Origin: Notolepis coatsorum
Taxonomy: Eukaryota > Chordata > Actinopteri > Aulopiformes > Paralepididae
Assembly (NCBI GenBank): GCA_963971535.1
Contig: OZ020588.1
Span: 128,501,583 to 128,565,582 of the forward strand
Reading direction: 5' to 3'
Length of the DNA stretch: 64,000 bases
The notes under the pieces were generated by a model. It searched no databases, was not told the origin of the DNA, and saw only the letters and a program-made list of their open reading frames with translations. The position numbers and the translations under genes are program-made. How positions within the stretch are numbered: position 1 is the stretch's first letter; each line of letters begins with the position of its first letter. Below are positions 55,547 to 64,000 of this stretch, in pieces.

Positions 55547-56122
55547 GTTATTATATAAGAGCGAACATATTGTTAGTTCAGGAGCCCAGACCACCCCACC
55601 CCAGGTCTGCGGCTCCACCCCTCCCCACCCAGAGACTACTGTGAGCTGATTGCATTTTACGTGAGTAAATCATGTGTAACACCAATTGTTGTTTAGATTA
55701 GAGTAATGTACAGATCCCTGATCTGTAAACCAGATTTCCTCATGTGTAATGTGTACAGTATTTTCTCTATGTTCAAATTATGTTAACAAATGACTGTTGT
55801 ATGTACCTACATGTTGGGGTTTTGAGATGCAAACCTTGTTGATTCTGTGTACACAACAGACATGATTAATGTATTCTGATAATCCTTGTATGTGAAAGGC
55901 AACCTTTTATTCACTCTTGGCCCTGTGACAAATAAATCAGTTGAGTTGAAATAGAGTTCTGGTTGTCTGGCTATACACGTTTATTTCTCATCTGACTAAG
56001 TCAGATGAGGAGACCAACAATTCTATCACTTATGATCCTTTCTCCTCCTTCCAGTTAAGCGACCTCCTTGTACTGTACAATAACCTTAGATTATTGTTAG
56101 GATTCTATAGGATTATACTACA

Positions 56123-58899
56123 GAAGTGGTGCCGTTCCACCCGCCCTGTTGTGCCCCCCCTGAATATGTGCGGTGAGGTTTGTGTGGCTGGCTGCTCAGA
56201 GCCACGGCCTTGCTTGCATGTTGGGGACATACAGGAAAAGAGCCGGGGGTTGTTGCGTTTCAGTAAGGATAGTGGCAGTGCAGGGTTTTGCTGTCTGGGT
56301 GGAGGACAGAGGGACAGGATGGAGGCTGGTTGTGTAAGCCACTAGTTGGGGCCCGGGGTGAATATAGCCTTTTGCGTACAGGACTGGGGGAGCGGTGTTT
56401 AGGTTAGACTGTCCAAAGGTAAAGGGATCGCGCTTGTTATGCAGTAAACATACAATCATGTGCTTTTGATGGTTGTATGATTGTTCAGACACAAGAGGCC
56501 GTTCCCGGCCTATTTGTTTGAGGTTTATGGCAATAGGTACGGGCAGCGTATTTGGTGCCAGGCCCTTGCGGACAGGGGGATAGTACTTTTTTTTTATTTT
56601 TTGTTGAAGGTAATAGCTTAGGGGGATAGGTTAGGGATAGGTAATTTACTTGAAGGCGAAGGCGTGGAGCGGTAGAAAGTGGAGGATAGTCACAGAGACG
56701 CGGGAAGTGGGACTGTGAGGTGATTATGGACAGTAATGGTTAAATGCAGAGTAGTCAGATCTTAAAGAGAAGATTATAGGGTAAGGTAAAGAATATGAGA
56801 TGAGAGAACCGTGATTGTAGTACAGGATTTCCTGGTTCCACGGTGAGAACAGAGATTGCCTCATGGGATTCTCGCCCAGGACGGAGTAGCCGTCGAGGAG
56901 GGAGATGATGAGGTGAGTAGGGTGTACGTGGCGATCATAGATCATATAGAGCAGAATGTCAGTTTAAGGCGGGGATGTCCCGGCCGGTCACTCGGTTGAT
57001 GGTGTTGTACTGCGCGTCGGCGTGTGGTCCTGATCAAGGCCACATTCGTCTTTGCGTTTAGGAAGTACGATAGGAGTACGCCCTGGGATACAAGACAGGC
57101 CGTGTCATTCCAGGGAGCGTAGAAATGTGATGGTTATTTTTTTCGTGGATCTGAACAGTGAGTGGACTGGGTGTACGTCTTGCTGGGCAAACGCAGAATT
57201 TCCGTTCGTTGGCGCATCTCAAGCGGCAGGGTACGGAGGTTTTAAACGTCGGCGAGCGATGCAGATGGAATTTACAGGCTCTATAGCCAACGCTGAAACA
57301 GATCCGCGGATTCAGATGGATATGTAGAGGGCGCTAATATGATGATGAATCATCACGGGTCGCGGGATTATAAACGTGGTATGGTGATATAGGTGAACAG
57401 GGGCTTGTTCGAAGCATAGCGCGTAGGCTTTTGTAAATATTGATCAGATTAGCCGGACACCTCGAAAGTTTAACGGGGAGGGGATTTTTTCTGAGAATAT
57501 CAGCCGATCTAACTGTAGTCGATCCGATATTGAGGGTTGATTAGAAGGGTAGGCGGGATTTGCTTGTTAGCCGTGAGAAGGGTAATTACAGAAAGCAAAA
57601 AACCGCAGCAAATCCGATTAGAACGTGTTTGGCTTTGGCGTCCTATTTCGACACGTTCGTCGCGGCAAAACAGGGACAGAAGCGCTTATCAACACATCGT
57701 TTAATAGTACTGTTTACAAATGTAGGTGTACATTGCATGTATTGTATGTATGCAGAGCGGCCTTGACGAGGGTTGTTGTGTTGTGACGTGGATCAGAACA
57801 ATACGAGTCTGTGAATCATATGGAAGTTGGGGCTAACTAGCTTAGCTCTGTGGAGGAGCCGCGGTAATCTAGGGATGTTAGGGCGGTGATGTGTGAGAAT
57901 TGACGGAACACTGTGGCGGCAATTGCTGTTAAGAAGCGAATCGAGGCGTAAGGTGAGGAGATTGTGGCCGTTTTGAGGGTTATATTTAATGCGGTAACAA
58001 TTGTGTACGTTATTATGGTGGAGGAAGAAGTCGCTGTTTTGATGACGTCATAGTGTTGAGTGGAGTGTGTGAACATCCCATATGGAGCCAGGCGGAGAAA
58101 GGGTAGGAGACTTGGTTTATGATTCGTGTTGGACTGTGTAAACGGCGTTGGTATATGAGAATGTTTTAAAATTATTTTCTTTTAAAGTGGGTTGTTATTT
58201 AAGCATGTGTGAGTTGTTTAGAGGTAGATTGGTAACGGGCGGACTGAATGAAATGTACGGATCTCGAACGTCGCATAACGCGCGGCGCCCGGGGGCGCGT
58301 TGAACATAGCATCAGGCGGGCTAGGTTGTTAGCTTGCGTGCGGTTGTTTTGTGAGTTTGCGGGCGACATATGTTATGATTCATGTTTTGAAAATGATGTT
58401 TAGGAAGGGTTAAAGGACGCGGTGGTTGTCGTTGCATTGTATTAGGACGAAACGGAGTGTTTTGTGATAATAGTACGTTGTCGCGGTATACATTGGTGGC
58501 TGTGCGTTTGCGCTACTGCGCATGCGCGTTACAACGCGGATCGCTGCATTCATTTTCGTTCGCTCTGAGGATGAATAACGGGTGAGGAAGTATTTGGCAT
58601 TGTGTTAAAATGTTATTTGTATATTGTACAGGGTATTTTGTGTAAACAGTAGAAGTGATATGTAGTGTATGATGATTAGATATACAGATAGGCAGTAGTG
58701 TGAGGATAGTATTGGGCGGAATTTGGTAAACTGCTCTGCACTGAAAATGACGGTGCTTGTGTAACAGAGTTAGAAATGATATTTGTTTGCATGTGAATTT
58801 TATCTAAATTGAGAAACATCATACCATATTGTTTTGGGAGCCACCTGGTGACGTGTTGAGGTCATTGTATATCGCGCTGCATGTCCCTGTGGGGACACC
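56123..58899. other. Long unassigned stretch
   Basis: Nearly 2.8 kb with G-rich plus-strand composition, no tandem repeat, no TIR and no frame longer than about 100 codons. It contains CGCGCGGCGCCCGGGGGCGC near 58281 and several CpG-rich patches, for example around 57000-57250 and 58240-58560. It may be the leader region of the LTR-like fossil before it or upstream parts of the Gypsy after it. A decayed host sequence is also possible. Confidence 0.35.
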
Positions 58900-59668
58900 G
58901 TATCTATCCAGCAGTGTTGTACCGGTCTGCTTGAGGTAGGTTCCCCATTGAAGTGTAGCTCTGCTATTTCACTAATTTCTCTGGTTAGAATTTGTCTAAA
59001 CATTAAACTGCAGTAACCTAGTGCATAATGCTCACTGTATTACATAACGTAATGATAGCTGTGTTGGTTTGACCGCTGGTATTGGTTCTGTATGTGTGTT
59101 GCGTTTGCAAATGTTGGAACTGGAGGAACGTGTTATGGCGCGAATACTTTCTTTGTACAATAATCTTGAGAAGGAAGTCTAATGTACCATTTTATGTTAC
59201 ACATGCAGGTCTACCAGATGTACAGTGACCAGGAAAACACTACAGTTGTTTCTATTTCATGTCTTTTTATAGGTATGTGGCTTCATACGTAATGCAAACA
59301 TGTTATATTCGACGTCATTATATTGCTGAAAATCCACTGATGCACTTCCTGCTATGTCCAGCAGGTCGTGCAAGTTTACCAATTTGGTGTATAGACTTGC
59401 AAATTAATGGTATGATACTGTGTAATGGAAAGTAGTGGGTTTGTTATGTTAATTGTTATGAGAATGTAAAATACATGTACTTTTATAAATACTGTGTCAT
59501 TGAGACATTATAAAAGGAGCAGTGTTGTACCGGTCTGCTTGAGGTCTACCAGATGTACAGTGACCAGGAAAACACTACAGCTGTTTCTATTTCATGTCTT
59601 TTTATAGGCAATAAACAGTCGAAAGCAGTTCCGTCTCTTCAATCTCTGACCAGATGACAACCGTTACA
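58900..59668 (+). mobile_element. 5' LTR region of the terminal Gypsy
   Basis: TATA-like ATTATAAAAGGAGCAG at 59507 and AATAAA at 59610 precede an LTR end CAACCGTTACA at 59668. Two segments are duplicated: AGTGTTGTACCGGTCTGCTT at 58913 and 59521, and GTCTACCAGATGTACAGTGA at 59210 and 59544. The start of the LTR is not resolved. Confidence 0.5.
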
Positions 59669-59669
59669 C

Positions 59670-59682
59670 TGGTGCCGCGACC
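59670..59682 (+). promoter_or_regulatory. Probable Gypsy primer-binding site
   Basis: TGGTGCCGCGACC lies one base after the LTR end. TGG start and position fit a tRNA 3'-end complement; the tRNA is not identified. Confidence 0.5.
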
Positions 59683-59971
59683 TTCTGGATCTTCAAGATC
59701 AGCTCGACGCCGATCGCCGTGGATGCTGTGTGGCTGTCCAGAATTGTGTACAAGATCAGTGTGTGGTCAGATCTGTAACTAGTATATTGGTCAGAGCGAA
59801 GTGTTTTCACTCCCATACATAGAGTGATGATTATTTTTGTTTTGTTTTGTTAAAAAGAAAGAAAAAATATATATATAATTATTATTTTGATTATAATCTT
59901 CTTTTTCTTTATTTTTATTTTTATTTTTTTCATTTGGTATTCCATAATTTAACACAACGCGAGTACTTATA

Positions 59972-61498
59972 ATGGCTGAGGGGGGAGTTGATGACGATAG
60001 GGTGGATACTTTTGCCAGTCCAGTCCTATCAATGGGAAGAGGTTTGGCGTTTAGTGGCTATGCTGGCGGCAGCGATGTCACCAGGAAGTTTGATAGGGGG
60101 GTGGGGCATTCCCGGTCCATGGCTGACAGCGGTAGGGGTACAGGGTTGAGTCAGAGCCCAGGTTGTGCTCCTGTTGGGCAGTTCATGGGGGAGGGTCCTC
60201 ACACTTCTACACCTAGTAGCGATGCTGATGCTATGAACCACCTCACAGATATGGTAGGGCAGTTAGGTGTTCAGATTGGCGAGTCTATAGTCGCAAAGTT
60301 GATGTCATCTGGTGTAATAAACATGAGTGGCGATCCCCAGAATACTTCACATAGTCAGGATACGCACAGGGAAGCTACCAGGCAGGAAGCCCCACATGTG
60401 ACAGTTCAGGTTAGGCCAGACAGAGAACCCCAGACATTCAGAGGTGACGGTTCTGATAAGTGTTCAGTTCAGGAGTGGATTGACATGACTAAGTCTCATC
60501 TCAGGAAACAGGCGATACCTATGCTTGAGCAGGCTGAGGAAATTCTGAGTCGGTTAAGGGGTAAAGCTAGAGATGTTGTGAGGATCGGCCTACGTAGTGA
60601 TCCATCACTTGATGCCAATAGAGACCCTGGGCTGATTTACAATATCCTCCTTCAGTACTTCAGTGATGCATCCTCATGTCTCCCTCTTTCGGACTTCTAT
60701 GCCACCCTGCCCAAACCCAGAGAAAACCCAGTCGATTACTGGATTAGATTGAACAAGGCAGCAGACCTAGCTATTGAGGGTCTGGACAGACATGGCAAGC
60801 AAGCAGGGAACATGAGTGATGAGGTGGCGCTCATGTTTGTGAAACATTGTCCTGACCCAGAGTTATCCTACACTCTGAAATGTAAGCCAATCCATGAATG
60901 GACCTCACGAGATGTGCAGATGAGGATTGATGATTACCAAAGGGAGTTGAGGGCTAGCAGCAGAGTTAGTGGGGCTGTGCAGTTAAAGAGTCACACCACC
61001 ACTGTCCTCCATGAGCAGTCTAGCTCATCACCAGCCAGTTTGTCAGTACCTGAGCAGTGCCACACCCAGAGTCCTATCCCTCTCTCTCTTCAAGCCCAAC
61101 GCCAGGAGTGTCATACTCCTTACCCCTCTCCTGGTTCTGTCCCAGTTCAAGGAGAGTTCTGCCATGTCCCACGCCCCACCTCTACGGCAGTTGTCGGTCA
61201 GAATCTCCAGCAGTCGGAGGAGAGGCTTCTTAGCCGTATGGTGGACATGTTTCAGGGGATGATGGAGAAAATGCAGCAGCGCAATGTCGCTACTCCAATG
61301 CGTGGTGGGAGGTTCCCGCGTACCCCTGGAGGGGGACGTCCCAGGGAGCAAGCTTGTCGGGTCTGTGATGACTCTAGTCATAGCACCATTTCACACTGCA
61401 TGAATGAGAGGCTGTGTTTCGCCTGTCTGGCCCCTGGGCATACAAAGAGGGACTGTCAGGCCAATAAGTCCTCCCAACCTCAGTTTGGGGGAAACTAA
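59972..61498 (+). CDS. Gypsy gag, 508 residues
   Basis: The frame starts MAEGGVDDDRVDTFASP after a noncoding leader. Residues about 155-330 carry a retrotransposon gag domain (QTFRGDGSDKCSVQEWIDM, ILLQYFSDASSCLPLSDFYA, PRENPVDYWIRLNKAADLAI, DEVALMFVKHCPDPEL). The C-terminus has a zinc-binding region, CRVCDDSSHSTISHC followed by CFACLAPGHTKRDC, for binding RNA. The middle is rich in serine, proline and glutamine. It would form the particle shell. The frame is uninterrupted. Confidence 0.85.
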   Translation: MAEGGVDDDRVDTFASPVLSMGRGLAFSGYAGGSDVTRKFDRGVGHSRSMADSGRGTGLSQSPGCAPVGQFMGEGPHTSTPSSDADAMNHLTDMVGQLGVQIGESIVAKLMSSGVINMSGDPQNTSHSQDTHREATRQEAPHVTVQVRPDREPQTFRGDGSDKCSVQEWIDMTKSHLRKQAIPMLEQAEEILSRLRGKARDVVRIGLRSDPSLDANRDPGLIYNILLQYFSDASSCLPLSDFYATLPKPRENPVDYWIRLNKAADLAIEGLDRHGKQAGNMSDEVALMFVKHCPDPELSYTLKCKPIHEWTSRDVQMRIDDYQRELRASSRVSGAVQLKSHTTTVLHEQSSSSPASLSVPEQCHTQSPIPLSLQAQRQECHTPYPSPGSVPVQGEFCHVPRPTSTAVVGQNLQQSEERLLSRMVDMFQGMMEKMQQRNVATPMRGGRFPRTPGGGRPREQACRVCDDSSHSTISHCMNERLCFACLAPGHTKRDCQANKSSQPQFGGN

Positions 61499-64000
61499 CT
61501 GACCTGTATGTGAAGGAAGGCAGTACAGGTCCCGTCGTGAACTCCCAAACTAGTTATATATCTGATGCTGAGACGGTTTATACGTCTGTGAAGGATTCAA
61601 GTGATGACTCAGAAGTTGTTGTGTATCAGAACATACACAGGATTAGCAGCAGTGACAGTCTTTTGTATACACCTGTGGGTGTGGGTGGTACAACAACGCT
61701 GGGTGGCATGCTGGACAGCGGGTCCATGGCTTGTAGCATCAGCGAGGCAGCAGAGATGAAGCTGAGGGAGGCTGGAGTGATAACTGAGCACAACCAGATC
61801 AATGTGAACGTGGTCCTTGTTGGATGTGGTGGACGTCGTGTCACGCCAAAGTCTGCCTTCGATGTGGAGATGGAAGTGTATGGCTGTAAGATGTCGGTCC
61901 CCACGCTCGTTGTTCAGGGACAGCATGATGAGTTGATACTGGGGACTAATGTTATTAAGCATGTCCTTCGTCAGTCTAAGCTGTGCGATTCATACTGGAA
62001 AGCTGTATCCGACCCCTGCACTGCCAAAGATCAAGAATCTGAACAGTTCCTATCTATGCTCTCTGGTCTGAGTCCGTGGAGAGGTCAGGACGTGCCGGAC
62101 AAAGTTGGCACTGTGAGGTGCAATTCAGCTGTTTGCCTTGAACCTGGCCGTGAATATCTCGTATGGGGAAAACTACCTAAAGACACTGCTGTATCTCCGG
62201 GCAGCACCGTAATGACAGAGCCCACATCTGCTCGTTCGGCCCCGAGGGGAGTTTTGGTAGCAAGGATTGTTACTCCATTGTGGGGAGACAGATGGGTCCC
62301 ACTGAAGCTCATCAATACTTCTGACAGGCCCGTGTTGGTGAGGCGTAATGCAAAGCTGGCCGATGTCTTCTCCTGCATGGCGCTTGAGGACATGGATGTC
62401 GCTGACCCTCCAAAGGTCCCCCTGGTCAGTTGCACTCAAGTGGAGATGCCCGCCTCTGCCGAGGTACGTTCCACTGATGACAAACTTGAGTCAGTTGGGT
62501 TGAGCAGTCTCGACATCCAGTCTTGTGATGTATCAGAGAGCTGGAAACAGAAGATGGCTGACCTGATTGTGCGGTATGAGGACATCTTCTCACGCCACCA
62601 TCTTGACTGTGGAGAAGCGAAGGACTTCGTACACCGCATTCACCTCTCTGACCACAGACCATTCCGGCTCCCATTCAGGCGGGTTCCCCCCGGCCAGTAT
62701 CAGATATTACGTCAGGTACTGAGTGAGATGGAGGAGAAGGAGATCATCCGAAAGTCCACCAGTGAATACACGTCTCCTCTGGTACTTGTGTGGAAAAAGA
62801 ATGGCGATCTCCGTGTGTGTACGGATTTCCGTTGGCTGAACAAGAGGACCCTAAAGGACGCTCATCCTCTCCCTCACCAGGCGGATTGCCTGGCTGCGCT
62901 TGGTGGCAACTGTTTCTTCAGTACAATGGACTTGACCTCCGGGTTCTATAACATGCCATTACATGAGGACGACAGAAAGTACTCAGCCTTCACCACGCCC
63001 ATGGGCTTGTATGAGTACAACCGCCTTCCGCAGGGCCTCTGCAATAGCCCCGGGAGCTTTATGCGCATGATGACCAGTATCTTCGGGGACCAGAACTACT
63101 TGAGTTTACTGTGCTACTTGGATGACTTGTTGGTGTTTGCTCCAGATGAGGGGACTGCCTTGGGGCGCCTTAAAATGGTGTTCGACAGACTGCGTGGTCA
63201 TAACCTGAAGTTGGCCCCAAAGAAATGCTTCTTCATTAGAAGGTCTGTGAAATTTCTCGGTCACATAATAGACGAGAAGGGCGTGTCAACAGACCGCAGC
63301 AAGGTTGAGAGCATTGCAAAAATGACGAGTGCTGACCTCATGGAGCCCAATGGGGTGAACCCATCACAGAAGCGGATAAGATCGTTTTTGGGGATGATCA
63401 ACTATTACCAGCACTTCATTCCCAGATACTCCGCCGTCGCCAAGCCTCTCTTCTCTCTGTTAAAGGGCGAGAGAAGAAAAGGGAAGGAGGGGAAGTACAG
63501 ACTGTCGAACAAGAAGTTGAGAGCCTCTGACTGGACCTCAGACCAGGAACAGGCTTTTGAGAAGCTGAAGACATCCCTTGTTAACATGGTGGTCCTGGCT
63601 CACCCTGACTTCAGCCGCCCCTTCATGCTGTCGACGGATGCATCCCTGGATGGTATTGGTGCTGTCCTGTCACAAGTCCAGGAAGGCGAAACCAGAGCCA
63701 GGCCTATTGCGTTCGCCAGCAAGTCCTTGTCTCAGTCTCAAAAGAACTATCCAGCTCATCGTTTGGAGTTTCTGGCCTTGAAGTGGTCAGTCTGTGACAA
63801 GTTTAGTCACTGGCTGAAGGGCCACAAGTTTACAATTTGGACTGACAACAACCCGCTGACTCACATAATGACAAAGCCGAAGCTGGACTGTTGTGAACAG
63901 CGCTGGGTAGCTAAATTGGCAAGCTACGACTTTGACATCAAGTATGTGCCAGGCCGGCTGAACGTTGTGGCTGATGCCCTGAGCCGTGTGCCGTTTGTTA
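61499..64000 (+). CDS. Gypsy pol, 5' part: protease, RT and RNase H
   Basis: Pol lies in the -1 frame relative to gag and is open to the window edge. GGGAAAC at 61489-61495, one base from the gag stop, is a classic slippery heptamer for the -1 frameshifting known in this group. Protease has GGMLDSGSMACS and DELILGTNVI. Reverse transcriptase has DFRWLNKRTLKDAHPLPH, TMDLTSGFYNMPLHEDDRKY and LLCYLDDLLVFAP (catalytic DD). RNase H has LSTDASLDGIGAVLSQVQ and WTDNNPLTHIM. The text ends PGRLNVVADALSRVPFV at the edge. Confidence 0.85.

Larger units (their letters stand above)
52363..56122 (+). mobile_element. LTR-like fossil split by a younger Gypsy
   Basis: The flanks of the Gypsy at 52435-55546 read together as one LTR-like unit. 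It has a possible start TGTACTTCTAG at 52363, a TATA-like TTATTATATAAGAGC at 55549, AATAAA at about 55931, and an end TATACTACA at 56122. Four bases on lies TGGTGCCGTTCCACC, which could be a primer-binding site. A frame at 52090-52419 upstream (TPTGAIDTNPHRGQEPVG) is unidentified. Family unknown; broken. Confidence 0.35.
59670..64000 (+). mobile_element. Gypsy LTR retrotransposon, runs off the window
   Basis: The interior begins with a probable primer-binding site, a noncoding leader, gag (59972-61498) and pol open to the window edge. Both coding parts look whole as far as the window goes. Integrase and the 3' LTR lie beyond 64000. The pol text is closer to the fossil at 42722-46172 than to the sushi-like elements. 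Confidence 0.8.

Noticed and set aside
57052-57327. 91-codon frame in the unassigned stretch
   Set aside because: No domain, no neighbouring exons and no supporting composition.

Overview
This is a teleost-fish-like nuclear window made almost entirely of transposable elements and simple repeats. No host protein gene is recognised with confidence. The fish assignment rests on the mix of families: sushi-type chromodomain Gypsy elements, a Copia element, several LINE families with 3' tails built from repeats such as GAATCTT and AATC, tRNA-derived SINEs, many hAT and TTAA non-autonomous DNA transposons, and very long GT, CT, TTTC and TTA microsatellites.

Layout. 1-4740: a GC-rich unassigned block, a hairpin-type interspersed repeat, a Mutator-like non-autonomous element with a clean 9-bp target duplication, a weak LTR-like fossil and pieces of a TTAA element family. 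4953-14858: a nested composite bounded by inverted arms of about 480 bp. The left arm is split by a LINE insertion and by a 4.3-kb transposon carrying a 50-bp satellite. The right arm is the uninterrupted counterpart, so it serves as the empty site for both. A SINE and another TIR element lie between the arms. 14993-20109: a sushi-like Gypsy fossil on the minus strand. 20411-23050: a 5'-truncated LINE holding a hAT. 23525-30899: a 25-bp minisatellite split first by a 2.3-kb hAT and then by a Copia fossil, which itself carries an L2 fragment, a MITE, microsatellites and a hAT in its 3' LTR. 32478-35990: a nearly full-length LINE of the same family as 20411-23050, with an uninterrupted 1037-residue endonuclease and reverse transcriptase ORF. 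36340-41733: LINE fragments, a (GT)n array and a TTAA element with a nested hAT. 42722-46172: a broken Gypsy with a 3' LTR. 46215-50650: SINE, (TTA)n, a LINE end, microsatellites and a long pyrimidine-rich tract. 52435-55546: a partial sushi-like Gypsy with LTRs that look identical, sitting inside an older LTR-like sequence. 56123-58900: unassigned. 58900-64000: a Gypsy with intact gag and open pol that runs off the window.

These parts form no pathway. What the window offers is a readable order of insertions: exact target-site duplications are visible for at least ten insertions, and paralogous empty sites inside the same window exist for three of them. The only host-independent coding capacity that looks whole is the LINE ORF at 32831-35944 and the Gypsy gag at 59972-61498. 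All family names come from motif recognition by eye; no database search was possible.
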